Positions 1-11,660 of a DNA stretch of 64,000 nucleotides are shown here, piece by piece. This DNA comes from Antedon mediterranea. Its lineage: Eukaryota; Echinodermata; Crinoidea; Comatulida; Antedonidae. The DNA is taken from positions 11,454,288 through 11,518,287 of the forward strand of contig NC_092676.1 of NCBI RefSeq assembly GCF_964355755.1, given 5' to 3'. The position numbers were made by a program, and so were the translations under genes. Numbering within the stretch: position 1 is the stretch's first letter; every line of letters begins with the position of its first letter. Below the pieces are notes generated by a model, which saw nothing but the letters and a program-made list of their open reading frames with translations, did not search any database and was not told where the DNA came from.

Positions 1-149
1 TTAATTCCTACAGTATAATGAAATCATTAAGCATCAATTATTGCATAACATTACTGTCTAATGATAAGTTGGGTAGATATGTTTTTCATTTAAAAGATTA
101 ATAATTAATAGTATTTCTGATCATCTTTTATCCAAATTTTCTGTTAGAA

Positions 150-765
150 TGAATGTAAATATGTGTATTTCTAACAATTTGATACTAAATTTAAGATTCT
201 ACAACCTGTACTTACAGAGATAAGAAGATGCCCTGGTATGTATGTCAAAGGTCAGAAATGTTACTTCCGGTCATTTTTTACTAAAATGTTTCATTAGACT
301 GAATATGAATGTATACCTTCTGAACATTTTGAGACCAAAATTTACTCGCTGTGACCAGTGGTTGCCGAGATACAAATACCTATTTGTGTTTATTCATATA
401 ACCCCTGGCCTTGACCTTTTGTAACATTGTTCAAAATGTGTAACAAATAACTAAATGTATATTTCGAACAATTTGAGCCCAAATTCAAGTCTCTACGGCC
501 AATAGTTACGGAGATACAGACATGCCCTGGTTTATGGGTCAAAGGTCAGAAATGGCATTTCCGGTCATTTTCGACTAAAATGTTTCATTAGACTGAATAT
601 GAATGTATACCTTCTGATCAATTTGAGACCAAAATTACCTCGCTGTGACCAGTGGTTGTCGAGATTTAAGGACATAATGGTGTTTGATCTTATAACCTTT
701 GACCCTGACCTTTTGACCTTTCGCCACATTTTCAAAATGTGTAACCAAGCCAAAAATGATTGTTT
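150..765. repeat. Two-copy tandem duplication, period about 294 bp
   Basis: The word GTCAAAGGTCAGAAATG occurs at 243 and again at 537. The sequence on either side (TTTCATTAGACTGAATATGA, GACCAGTGGTTG) repeats at the same spacing with moderate divergence. Short open frames of 60-96 codons lie inside, but they follow the repeat and resemble no protein I know. I read this as non-coding repeat sequence. Confidence 0.75.
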
Positions 766-939
766 GACCACCCTAAACCAATTTCTGAAGTCAAATTCTC
801 TGGACCTCAAAGTGCATACGAAAGTTGATCTAGCTACTAGAGTATATAACATTATGCCTAATAATAATATAATATTTAAACGTGTTTAGAAATGGCCATT
901 TTGAAAAGACACAGTCCTTCTCCGAGACCTGTGATATAC

Positions 940-1311
940 AAAAAAAAAATTAATTTAATGATTAATAATAAATATTTATTAACCAAGTAAAAATATCCAC
1001 ATAAATAATCTAGTTCCTAAAAAATATCAATTAAATCTATATAAACGAAAAATGTATATCCCGCTCTAGCATGCATCCCGCTCGATCCATACAAAATAGC
1101 GCGACCGATTTCAAACGCGACCGATTTCAAACGCGACCGATATAATCAAAAGTATAGTTCTAGCGGCGCGCCATACAAAATACTGGAAGTTGATTTTATC
1201 GCGACCGATTTCAAACGCGACCGATTTCATCTGACACCATTTGCGATATGGGGCGACAAGTTTGTAAGTGTAAGGGGCGACTTTGTATGGGGCGACTTGA
1301 CTAGCATCCCT
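940..1311. mobile_element. Right-end fragment of the GGGAT...GCGACTTT TIR family
   Basis: The stretch ends with two or three GGGGCGACTTTG units followed by GGGGCGACTTGACTAGCATC, the same terminus as the complete element at 2828-4401. Its interior (repeats of GCGACCGATTTCAAAC, and the TAATAATAAATATT stretch) also matches that element near 3850-3980. No left terminus is visible, so this is a truncated copy with fewer subterminal units. Confidence 0.7.
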
Positions 1312-1330
1312 ACTAGGCTCTAGGAATACA

Positions 1331-2202
1331 GATCACTCCGGCCGCGCTTCACTCCGGCCGCGATTCATTCCGGCCGCAGCAATGGAGCGCCCAATGAGTC
1401 TTTTACAACCGAGACACGTTTTTTGTAGAGAATCAAAATAAACATTTGTAATCATACAGTATATTTTTTCTCTTTCAGGATCACAACAACATCGCAAGTG
1501 TTTTAAATTAGGTCTAATGCTAAAACAAAATAATGTGTTTTATCCAATGTAATAGGCTAGTATATTAATTGTAATGTGATTAATTAATGTAATTTATTGC
1601 AATGTACCCTATATGTCATTATTTTTATCATATATAAATTAAAATATAAAATCATTGTAAATTGGACTGTACAAAAATGATATATTAATTCTTGATACAA
1701 TTCCAGGTAACATTAATTAGACAGATATTTGATTATTTGAAATAAATAAATTAATATTGTAAATATTGTTATTAACTATAATTAGTAAGTATGGGTACTG
1801 GCAAGATAAAGTGTTATAAAAATAAGGGTTTTAACTAATTTTTAATGTTAATAAATGTAAAGCTATAAAATGTACATAGAAAGAAATTAAATATTGTTAT
1901 TCAAGCATTAAGACGGGTATTTGATTATTATTTTATTATTGAATTAATTAAGTTAAGTTTAGTTTGAAAGAAAAAGCAGTTCCAACTTCTTTGAATGTTA
2001 TTGTTGAAAAAAGTAAAATTGTTGCTAATAAATATTCAACTAGTTCCATTTAAATTAAATTTAAATTTAGATATGGGCGCCCCATACTAACGGCCCCTTT
2101 GGCAAAGGCTTTGCACAGGAAGTCGAATTGAATAGCGGCCGGAGTGCATAACATCGCGCTAAACTGATACGGCGGCCGGAGTGAAGCGCGGCCGGAGTGA
2201 TC
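1331..2202. mobile_element. Non-autonomous TIR element with GGCCGGAGTG ends
   Basis: GATCACTCCGGCCGCGCTTC at 1331 is exactly reverse-complemented at the right end (up to 2202), giving a perfect terminal inverted repeat of about 30 bp. The CACTCCGGCCGC word recurs in tandem inside the left end. The interior is AT-rich with no usable ORF. No convincing target duplication is seen: TACA lies left and GGCTA right. Superfamily unknown. Confidence 0.7.
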
Positions 2203-2618
2203 GGCTACCGGCTCTAGTAGCCTACTAACTAAAGGCCTATACCTAGTGTAGTAGGCTACTACCTACCCTCCCCTAGCTAGCCTAGGCTAGGCCTGGCCCT
2301 TCATTAGTAAGAATACAGGTCAACCCGTACCCATGATGGGTACGGGTACGGGTTGGTTTGGGTACGGGTTGACCAGCACCCCATAGTAAAGGGCCAGCCA
2401 GCAGGAGGCCTATAGCGTATATAGGCCTAGCTAGGCTAGCTAGGCCTCTAGTATAGGCCCTCTAGGCTAATCCGGCCTAGCTAGTAGCCTACACCCGTCA
2501 ACTAGGCCTAGCTAGGCTAAGCTAGGTCTACAGCTCAGGGGCAGGTATGCTACTTACCTATAATGACTATCATATAAAAATATAACAGATATTTTGAGTT
2601 GAGTAGCATGTTAAAAAG
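2203..2618. other. TAGGCCTA-rich intergenic DNA with a GTACGGGT palindrome
   Basis: No gene is seen. The stretch is dense in CTAGGCCTA, TAGCCTA and GCTAGGCTAG words. At about 2320-2374 it holds a GGGTACGGGT/ACCCGTACCC run that can fold on itself. Confidence 0.6.
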
Positions 2619-2842
2619 GACGCCGTGGTTAGGATTCCGGCACCGGAACTCAACTGCCCAGCGTTAGGGATTCCGACACGCTATTGCGCATGCCCAGAGC
2701 GAGGTAATCGGCGACTCTATACTTATCAACAGCGATGGATTATTTCATAGCTGCGCCACACGGCGAACTAGCCTAGAGGCCTTCTAATATGGGATCCACT
2801 AATCTAGGCTAGGGCTACCAGTTAGACGGGATCCAGTCAAGT

Positions 2843-3033
2843 TGCCCCATCGCAAAGTCGCCCCATACAAAGTCGCCCAATACAAAGTCGCCCCATCGCA
2901 AAGTCGCCCCATAACAAAGTCGCCCCGGCACAGTCGCCCCATCGCAAAGTCGCTCCATCACAAAGTCGCCCCATCGCAAAGTCGCCAAATCTCAAAGTCG
3001 CCCCAACGCAAAGTCGCCCCATCGCAAAGTCGC
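2843..3033. repeat. Left subterminal array, ATCGCAAAGTCGCCCC units
   Basis: About twelve 14-16 bp units based on ATCGCAAAGTCGCCCC lie just inside the left terminus of the 2828-4401 element. Variant units (ATACAAAG, AATACAAAG, then a shortened CAGTC unit) occur in nearly the same order as in the right array read inward. Confidence 0.88.
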
Positions 3034-3432
3034 CCACGGTTTTATTTTGGTAGTTAGTACGCTGTTTTAATCATATCGGTTGCGTTTGATTGATCGCGTT
3101 GTTACTTTGGTCGCGCTAAATGTCGTATTCGTATACATAATGTTTATCCTATTATATACATAATTTGTGGTTTAATTTTTATTTTACAGGTTTTAATGGA
3201 GTGATGTGCTTTTTAAAAATCATTAAAAAAATAGTTCCATGTTTGAAAGTTCTAAAAAGATTATCCCTGATTTATAGTTTCAAAAATGTTCATTTAATAT
3301 GATTTTAAAATTAGTTACCAGAGCCACAATTATGAATCTTTCTTCAACCTACGCGTTGATACCAGCTCATTTTTTAGGATAATATAATAAATGTATAAAT
3401 GTGTAGTAGGCCTTCGTATAGATTAGTTAAAA

Positions 3433-3463
3433 CATAGAGATATTATAGTATAATATCTCTATG
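3433..3463. repeat. Perfect short palindrome (15-bp arms, 1-nt loop)
   Basis: CATAGAGATATTATA at 3433-3447 and its exact inverse complement at 3449-3463 are separated by one base. The copy is flanked by the direct repeat GTTAAAACA, as if the hairpin interrupted or duplicated the site. Confidence 0.8.
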
Positions 3464-4191
3464 GTTAAAACAATAACAGCGTTGTAAGAGTGTGACACAA
3501 TGAGTGTTATAGGCTACTTATTGATCATTTTGCATTTATTGACAAGTTGTGTCTATTGTTATTTAATTTTATTATGACTTTTCAAAATGACTTTTTATAT
3601 ATGCAGGTATTTTAGCAAAATTAAAACGCTACATTTTTACCATGGAAAAACCATCGTAGAGTATCGTGTGCGTGTTTTTAAAAAAGGGGAATCCCCGGCC
3701 GATGGTCAGCAGAAAGACGTAGCAGCTGTGAGAAAACAGGTACCAGAAAGGCGCAGCTCCGATTGGTTTCAGATTGCAAGTCGCCTTTTATTCAAAATTG
3801 TCATTTTTTAAGGCACACATCTTTCTCATCATAAACCTGTAAAATTAAAAAAAAATCAATTATTAATATAGCCCTAATAATAATAATAAATATTCATCGA
3901 CCAAAGTAAAATAATCTAGATCGTAACATCATTTTATTGCGACCAAAATTAAACACGACCGATTTCAAACGCGACGCGACTGATATCATCGTAAAACTCC
4001 GGTGGGGTTTCCCCATCTTCAGATGGGGGTTTTCCTCTGGTGAGTTCAGTGCGACCGCGGATGATGATGATGATGGGGGAGCGTGCCGATCGTGTAACCT
4101 GAGAATACATGGCGGGGCTTCCCATTTTATGCCGTGTTATTTTGTGTATCATTGCGACATTTTACGCACTTGTAAACTATTTTAACGTTTT

Positions 4192-4387
4192 GGGGCGACT
4201 TTGCGATGGGGCGACTTTGTGTTGGGGCGACTTTGCGATGGGGCGACTTTGCGTTGGGGCGACTTTGCGTTGGGGCGACTTTGCGATGGGGCGACTTTGC
4301 GATGGGGCGACTGTTTTGGGGCGACTTTGCGATGGGGCGACTTTGTATTGGGCGACTTTGTATGGGGCGACTTTGCGATGGGGCGAC
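4192..4387. repeat. Right subterminal array, GGGGCGACTTTGCGAT units
   Basis: About twelve units based on GGGGCGACTTTGCGAT, in inverted orientation to the 2843-3033 array and just inside the right terminus of the same element. The matched unit count and similar variant order suggest the two arms were copied from one another or maintained together. Confidence 0.88.
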
Positions 4388-5944
4388 TTGACTAGCATCC
4401 CAGTTAGACTACGTGACCAGTTGTGGGCCTATAGTATTTATTTTGTAATTAAAAAGTGGTTGCTTCATTCATATATTAAATTCATATCATTATGAATTAT
4501 ATAATTACATGACTAGTTTTTTGATTTTTCATAACGCATTATATAGTCTGGGTTCCAGACGGAGTTTTGTCTTAATATTAGTTAAAAGATAAATATTTTG
4601 GCACAGATGGCGTTTCATACGTATACTACTTGATTTTGGATACTCCGTCTGGGGAAACACGCACAAGTCACGTGGTTTGACACCAAGAATTCTTGGTGCA
4701 TACGATTATCCGGTTGACTAGTTTCAGCTGCATGCGATTGGCTACTCACTCGTACACTGTGTAAATATTCATATTTCAGAATTTTAAAGACTCAACAACT
4801 AAGATGATGCGCATGCGCTATGTTACGTTTAGACAATGTGTACTTCTTGGGTACATTTATGAAAGTTCTGAAGGCTAGAAATTATTTTATATGCCTAGTA
4901 CTAGTAGTCTGGTAAACATTCGATGGGATCTTTGAAACATGAAAACTCGTCTTGATATATGATAGGCTAGCTTCTCCGCAAATCAAACATTGAATGGATC
5001 ATTTATTACGCGGAGATAATTTTGATTTAATTCCCACCGAGACCCTGTCCTGTTCTGTGTGGTGGTGTAGCCCTGTTGTGTGCCGGTGGTATGTAATGTA
5101 GGCCTAGGCCTACTTCATTGGCGTTTTATTTGGCAGGTCATACACGCGAGTTGAGTAGGACCTACGAAAGAGGCCTAGGCCTAAACAATTAATAAACAAA
5201 ACAACTTGGCATTACTATTTTATATTTCAACAGTCTCGATCGTACATTAAGCACTGGTTGGTAGGCCTACGTACTCGATCTCTTTCATTTTGAAACAAAA
5301 TGATCATTGGTTGATTCGAAATCCATATTTACATACCGCCCGCCCCATATAGCCAAATACGGTATGATAACCTACGTCATTCTTATCGTATGTTTGCGGT
5401 CTGCAAATCGATTTCTATACGTGTTTCACAAGTCTGTATTTTCAGACAAAAATCGCGGTCGAAATAAAAACAAATAAATAAAAAAAAAAGATAATACAGA
5501 CTTGGGGCAAGTCTACGCATTATACTGTAGGGCCTACATATACAACATGCAATCACAAGTTGATTTGTTGAAGGCAGCCACCGCGTGGATGTGAAAAAAC
5601 TGTTCGGGAAGTCAGGGTCACAACGCTAAAAACAGCATTACGATTCTTAGATAGATACTGATACTTATTAATATCATTATAATTATTTTAACGCGTAGTC
5701 ATATTTTAATTATTAATTCATGTATGGCATAGGCCAAGTTTCATCCATCGCTCTCTCGCTCGCGCAACGACTATCTAGGCTACAGTAAATCCCTATAACA
5801 CTCCGACTCTCCGTGGTGTGGCACTATTATTAGTGCAAGCTATAATTAATTCACTTCCCAGAGCTCTGGACATGCGCAATAGCGTGTCGGATTCCCTAAC
5901 GGTGGGCAGTTGAGTTCCGGTGCCGGAATCCTAACCACGGCGTC

Positions 5945-6590
5945 TGTGAAGTTGGTTACTAGTTCCTAGTTCCTTATTCAAATTCAATTAAAGGGACAGT
6001 CACAAATATTTAAAAAACAGATTTTAATACGTAATAACTGTCTAATTGAGTTGTTATTGCATCAACATGTTAGCCTTGACCTCCTCTACTTCTTCCGGTC
6101 AAAGTTCAATAACATTTGATGCATTTACAGCGAATAAGTAACTAGCTTTTACGGACGTTATAACACTTGACCTACTTAATATTTTCAAAATATTTTGTTA
6201 TAGATCGATGACCCTTGACCTACTCTACCATTTGCCACCCCAGTTCCGCGAACTTTTTTGCATCTACGCCCTCTACGGCGAATAAGTAACTGCCTTTTAA
6301 TTATGCAAATTAGGCTACTTCCCGTTGTCGAAAAATGTCCTAACGTTGATAAATGTGTTCAGTAGGGTCTAAAGAACACATTTCATCAAAAAAACCTTTT
6401 CTTGCAATTTGTGTGAGTTAAAAGTCTAAATCCCATGGACTATATGTTCCATACAGTGTAAATCAACTGTTATTTAGAATTTCTTGATAAAATATATTGA
6501 TTGACAGTATACGATTATTGTTCACAGAGAAGAAGATATAATAGTTCGTGCGTTGTCATCGATTGATGAAATGTTTTATTCAACACAATT
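5945..6590. other. Intergenic, degenerate 140-bp duplication, no gene
   Basis: No gene is seen. The phrases CTTGACCTCCTCTAC and CTTGACCTACTCTACC start similar stretches (about 6070 and 6215). Both run to GGCGAATAAGTAACT-like sequence, indicating an old duplication. Confidence 0.5.
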
Positions 6591-6599
6591 CCTGGCAGT

Positions 6600-6790
6600 T
6601 ATTATCTGACGGACGCTGTCTCACCCACTAACGTAACAACCAACCATCAATGTAACATTAACCACTAACGTAACAAAAGTCAAACACTATTTAACATTAA
6701 CCACTAACGTAACAAAAGTCAAACACTATTTAACAATTTCATTAACCGATAACGTAACAACCTAAATTTAACCACTAACGTAACAGCAGT
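6600..6790. repeat. Short tandem array with ACCACTAACGTAACA core
   Basis: The core ACCACTAACGTAACA recurs at least four times. Two adjacent 46-bp units (AAAAGTCAAACACTATTTAAC) are nearly identical. No coding potential. Confidence 0.75.
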
Positions 6791-6944
6791 AGAAAATGTT
6801 GAGATATGGTTGGACTTATACTTTTTGGAAATCTTTCTTGAAGTTCACTTTTAACTATGTGTGTTTTTTACAAACCTATGTTTAAATTTGTGAATGCATC
6901 TCTTTACTTATAGCTATCAGTCTCCACCTTTTGTAAAGACTTTC

Positions 6945-7332
6945 AAAAGCAGCCATCTCGTAAGTGATCACCTCCCTAAAACGATCATATAATCTCTCGT
7001 AAGAGGGACCGCGTCTTATAATCGACCACCTCTCGTAAAAAGTGACCACCTCCTATTGTAAGGGACCGCTTCTCATAATCGACCACCTCTCTTAACGACC
7101 ACTGACTCTCGTGAGGAACCACCTCTTTTAAAGGACCACCACCTCTTGTAAGGGACCGCTTCTCATAATTGACCATCTCTCTTAAATGACCACTATGGTC
7201 CCTTAACGAGAGGTGGTGGTTCTGGCCTTTTAGAGAAAAGGTGATTCCTTCCGAGAGGTACCGTAGTCGATTGTTCCATAGGAGAGGTCACTAACGAGAA
7301 ATGGTCAATTATAAGACTCGGTACCTAACGAG
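6945..7332. repeat. Degenerate GACCACCTCTCGTAA array with a central orientation flip
   Basis: Variants of GACCACCTCTCGTAA repeat from about 6945 to 7190. From there the same word appears inverse-complemented (ACGAGAGGTGGT), so the block is an imperfect palindrome centred near 7190. A severed piece of the same repeat (GGTGGTCACTTATGAGAGG) resumes at 13308, directly after the hAT-like element. The insertions at 7333-13307 therefore seem to have landed inside this block. Confidence 0.7.
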
Positions 7333-7620
7333 GATACAAGATACAAGATACAAGATAACTTTATTGTCAAAATTGTTAACAATTTCGAGATATGTTTTGT
7401 ACCTGAGTAGAATAAATAATACGATGTGATAACTATATAAATAAATACAAATGATACAAGTGACTATCTTGAAAAGTTTTTGTTAAATAAATTGCATACT
7501 ATGTACATTGGTGAAAATCTGAAACGGTTTGTGGATTTTTTTTTTCTGTGTCAGTCTAACCCTTCCTGATCTACTTATAATGATGTCTGAATGTAATGGA
7601 TTTATGGTCATTTAAGATGG
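7333..7620 (-). mobile_element. LINE or SINE 3'-end fragment with (TTGTATC)n tail
   Basis: Read on the minus strand, the piece ends with GACAATAAAGTTATC followed by TTGTATC repeats. Heptamer tails of this kind next to an AATAAA signal are characteristic of CR1-like LINE 3' ends in invertebrate deuterostomes (family knowledge). No ORF remains, so it is a short 3' fragment or a derived SINE. Confidence 0.55.
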
Positions 7621-8062
7621 GTAGCAGGGGCGCAGCCAGCAAAGAATTAAAGGGGGGGTCAACCAATATGTGAGTATTTTGCGAGCGAAGCGAGCAACCA
7701 TGGGCTGGGGGCCAGGGGGCCGGCAAGGGCCCCCGGTTGGGGTCCAGGGGGCGATTTTTTTTTCCGTACGAGAGTTCCTCCATCGGTTCGTTTCGGACTC
7801 AATCGACTCTCTTCGGTATTCGGTAAAGTCAGCTCACTGATGCGTGACAACATAATACAATTTACATTTACAAACCGCGAGCTAACTTTCACACAGGCTC
7901 TCATAATAGTAAAATGAATCTACACTAATACGAGTTTTGATGACATTAATTAATAAATACTAGGCCTACTTAGTAATTACATTAAGAACCCAATAGCATA
8001 TTGAAGATATTTAGGTCTACGACCCAATAGTAGGTCGTATCAGATATTATTTTTTGAAGTTG

Positions 8063-8089
8063 AACCATGGAGGTATAACCTCCATGGTT
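8063..8089. repeat. Perfect palindrome AACCATGGAGGT / ACCTCCATGGTT
   Basis: Twelve-base arms (8063-8074, 8078-8089) with a 3-nt ATA loop. It is similar in core (CCATGG, AGGT or AGT) to palindromes at 49289, 50124 and 53750. Confidence 0.85.
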
Positions 8090-9005
8090 GAACGACCTTT
8101 TGTCACGAACGAGAGGCCCTTTTCTTATCGTTTATGGTATTGTTTGTAGCTAGCCCATGCAGTGTATGTTTTTTATACCTTTTAAAATAATATTATTAAA
8201 TTAATATTTATATTGTAAGGTAATGGAAATTTTACGTTAAAGGTGTACGTATTAATTATCCCCAATCTTGAAAAATAAAGATTTCAGACTTTTAAAATAG
8301 GCAATTTTGGAGTTTTAATTAAGTTATAGGCCTACAACTAATATTATTGTTTATTATGTGTATATGTAATTTGGAAAATCATAAAAAATACATGCAAAGT
8401 AAAAAACATTCAATTACGGTACTGACACGACTGCAATAGTACAAATACATTAAATAAAACACATTTTCCAGGAAGCTTATAATTATATAGTATACTATCA
8501 TCTTGTCATGAAGATCGGTTTTCTGTATTCCATATTCTTGATTTTATTTTTTTTATTATGGTTTCTGAAATAAATTTTTTTTTTTAAATTGTTCATTTTA
8601 ATTCGAAATTTCCACCGGCCAAGATATCAATAATTATTAAATTAACACAATATTAAACGCTTTATAAGCAAGCATGTGTTTCTATACATTACAACTTACA
8701 AGAATACATGTTACTAATAGGCCTATAATGTATACAATTTTTCAAATGTTACACTTAAAAACCTGAAGACAATTGTAATTTTCTTGATAAAAACATCTGT
8801 TAGTGTTACTTCTGTACATATAATTCCTAACCTACTAGTACCTACTGCTGTACTTCATTATTAAAATAAAAAATAGTACTGTAGATGGAAATGTACTACA
8901 TTGAATTTGAAGCACACGTACGTAGGGCTAGGCTAGCTAGGCCTTGCTTGTGACGACCAACAAAGTGCTGCTGCTGTATGTGTGTTACTGTTTGTGAATC
9001 TGATG

Positions 9006-9796
9006 CAGGCCCGTAGCCAGGGGGGTTTTTATGGTTCGGGCGAACCCCCCTTTACAGCGAACCCCCCTTAACCAACTGCGAACCCCCATCCCCGACATGC
9101 CCAATACCTCACCCTCATCTCCAAAAATCCTCCAAATACGTGCCCACCACAGTACAAAAAGTTGTTTGTAAATTGAAAAATTCGTAAACTTGTTCGTGAA
9201 CCTTCTTCTCTGTATGAGCGTCAACTAGTGATACGTGTCTGTAAATTTCTAAAAGCTGCAAATGAATTGCCGATTTTAACCTAAAAAATAAATGTTTGGT
9301 CCCTGCATGTAACATGATATTGACGCGTCTCATAGCGAGCTGGCGCACGAACGATTCGTACAAAGGACACCGCCAGACAAACTGCGTACCTATAATTGTT
9401 TAGATCACTGGCAGTCAGGCAGCATGCATAAAGTATATAGCCTTCCGACGTACATCAGTATTTATGTGTGACTATGAAGTATAATGTATCATAGAGGATT
9501 ATAGTGAATATTAATATTTTACACTATAATAATATCTATGGTATCAAGTACTGTAGTTCACATTATGGCATCCGATTATTTTTTTCTAGACCACCAGCCG
9601 ATACGTACTAAAATGTATCAATATCACCTATTTACATATTTATATTCCTCAACAAATTTCTGTAAATAAATATTATAGATAGAGCTAGCAAATAGCATTT
9701 GCCTTCGCCCAGTTTGCTTTTTTCGGGGCTGCTCCTAGATATATTCAAATATTTAGTGTCCGAACCCCCCCTTGACAGATCCTGGCTACGCCCCTA
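9006..9796. mobile_element. 791-bp hAT-like MITE, 5-bp TSD TGATG
   Basis: The left end CAGGCCCGTAGCCAGG and the right end CCTGGCTACGCCCCTA are inverted copies with two or three mismatches. The flanks are TGATG on both sides (9001-9005, 9797-9801). GAACCCCCC runs lie inside both ends. The interior has no ORF but shares words (TTTGGTCCCTG, GAACGATTCGTACAAAGG, ACCGCCAGACAA) with 11040-11660, so it is related to the 9924-11969 element. Confidence 0.78.
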
Positions 9797-10456
9797 TGAT
9801 GGTACATACATTGGTTTGTGGCTGCCTATACAGTATTATATTATTAAAATTCTAGGCCTATTATTATTATTACAATGACGTTCAGTACTACTATTTTTAC
9901 AGTGAGTATAGTATTAGCCTCTACAGGCCCGTATGCAGCATTTATAATGGGGGGGTGCGAGCGAAGCGAGCAACAATGGCTGGGGGCCAGGGGGCCGCCA
10001 AGGGCCCCCGGTCAGGGTCCAGGGGCCGAAGGCCCTGAAAAAATTTGCGTTATTTGACGTTCTAAAGACTGATGTAAGACTGTCTGTTGTGGCTTGGGCT
10101 AGTTGAACGATGGACACCAGAACTTAACGCTTTCATGATGAGGCCAACTCAGCAGGGGTGGCGCCAGGATCTTCCCGACGCGGGGGCTACATTCCCCGAT
10201 GAGGGGGCTATGCGAGCGAAGCGAGCATCACTAGGCTGAGGGCCAGGGGCCGCCAAGAGCCCCCGGTGGGGTCCAGGGGGTCGAAGCCCCCGGAAGCAAC
10301 GCGTTCTAGCGTCATTTGAGGTCTTTTTAATCAGATTTAGGGTAGCCATTTTTTCCATTTTTTATAATGCATAAATAAAATACTGCGTGCAAAAAAACGA
10401 TGCGCGATGACTGTTTCAATCCATATTTTTCAATTTAAAAAATAAAAGTTCAAAGA

Positions 10457-10710
10457 AAATTTAGAAAAATAGAGTTGGAGGTCCCGGAAATTGGACTTAT
10501 TATACTTCAAAACATGAAAAAAAATATATAAGTCCCTATCATGGGTTGTGACTGAGCTAAGAAATGTTTGAAAAATAGAGATGCTAGGTCTCGGAAAATG
10601 TACTTCTTGTTCTTCGAAATATGACCAGCTTTATTGTTGGGGCTGAGCTAAGAAAATGTTTAAAACTAGAGCTGCAGGTCTTCAAAAAATTGCATTTTAT
10701 ACTTTGGAAA
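10457..10710. repeat. Three degenerate units of about 95-105 bp
   Basis: The words AAAATAGAG, AGGTC(C/T)CGGAAA and TGAGCTAAGAAA recur in the same order three times, with substantial divergence. Non-coding. Confidence 0.6.
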
Positions 10711-11043
10711 CATCAGGCCTAGAGGCTTAAAAAACGCAAGCGTAGACCTTTTTCAGTCGGGGAAAAAAGTTTATTCCTCCCAGGTGTATGCATGCGTACC
10801 ATCTGGACTTCCGAGTGGTGAGAAATTCATGACATACAGGATATTGAAAATGTAATAAGTATAGCTATAATGTTGGCTAAGCGAAAATGGCATGTTTTTT
10901 TGTTTAGTAATAGATGAAAAATTTATTTTAGGTGCCCCACGGTACAGAAGGTTACTTGTAAATTAAAAAATTGGTGAACAAACGAACAATTAACATAATT
11001 CGTTTTTGCTGTAGTGTAGCGTACGTCGACGCAGTACACGACG

Positions 11044-11660
11044 TAACCGTCGGTAAACTTCGCCTGGAAAATAACACATTACACATTTTGGTCCCTGGAT
11101 GAAACTTGATATCACGCGTCTCGACCCAACGTTGAACGATTCGTACAAAGGGATACCGCCAGACAAGTGCGTACCTAGCTATTGTTTAGTAGTAAGTTAG
11201 ATCGCTGGCAATAATGAATGCATATAAAGTGCATATTATCACTCTGACGTACTCTCACGGTCAATGAAACGTCGCGGTTTTCTAGGCGCTGAAGCTAGCT
11301 ACGAAGTGAACGCGAACGCTTTTTACTGTATATTATATTCCCCGACAAAAAGTACACGTGTTCCCTTCGGTAACCGTCGGTAAACTTCGCCTGGAAAATA
11401 ACTACATTACACATTTTGGTCCCTGGATGAAACTTGATATCACGCGTCTCGACCCAACGTTGAACGATTCGTACAAAAGGATACCGCCAGACAAGTGCGT
11501 ACCTAGCTAATGTTTATTAGTAAGTTAGATCGCTGGCAATAATGAATGCATAAAAGTGCATATTAGCCCTCTGACATACTCTCACGGTCAATGGAACATC
11601 GTGGTTTTCTAGGCGCTGAAGCTATATGAAGTGAACGCGAACGTTTTTACTGTATATTAT
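11044..11660. repeat. Tandem duplication, period 327 bp
   Basis: TAACCGTCGGTAAACTTCGC starts copies at 11044 and 11371. The copies match closely through GGACC-to-ACGAACGC sequence (GATATCACGCGTCTCGACCC, GATCGCTGGCAATAATGAAT). Both copies lie inside the 9924-11969 element. Confidence 0.85.

Larger units (their letters stand above)
2828..4401. mobile_element. Non-autonomous TIR element with 8-bp TSD and subterminal 16-bp arrays
   Basis: The termini GGGATCCAGTCAAGT and ACTTGACTAGCATCCC are inverted copies. The direct repeat AGTTAGAC lies immediately outside both ends (2820-2827 and 4402-4409), a clean 8-bp target duplication. Each end continues into about twelve units of a 16-bp repeat. The length is 1574 bp. 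The internal ORFs are either the array read as protein (GRLCDGATL...) or a 74-codon frame at 3587-3811 with no known similarity. An 8-bp duplication suits hAT-like or related transposases, but the superfamily cannot be fixed from sequence alone. Confidence 0.82.
2619..5944. mobile_element. 3.3-kb TIR element (about 80-bp TIRs), host of a nested element
   Basis: The left end (GACGCCGTGGTTAGGATTCC, 2619 to about 2702) is the inverted complement of the right end (about 5862-5944) over about 80 bp with few mismatches, including ACACGCTATTGCGCATG. No clean target duplication is visible (GTTAAAAAG left, TGTGAAGTT right). No transposase is recognisable. It was interrupted by the element at 2828-4401. 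The rest of the interior is AT-rich and non-coding. Confidence 0.7.

Noticed and set aside
2842-3057. ORFs reading MPHRKVAPYKVAQYKVAP and, opposite, GRLCDGATLRWGDFAM (also 4109-4495)
   Set aside because: They are translations of the 16-bp subterminal arrays in every open frame on both strands, so not real proteins.
3587-3811. 74-codon frame inside the 2828-4401 element as a captured exon
   Set aside because: No recognisable domain and no clear splice signals; kept only as unassigned sequence.
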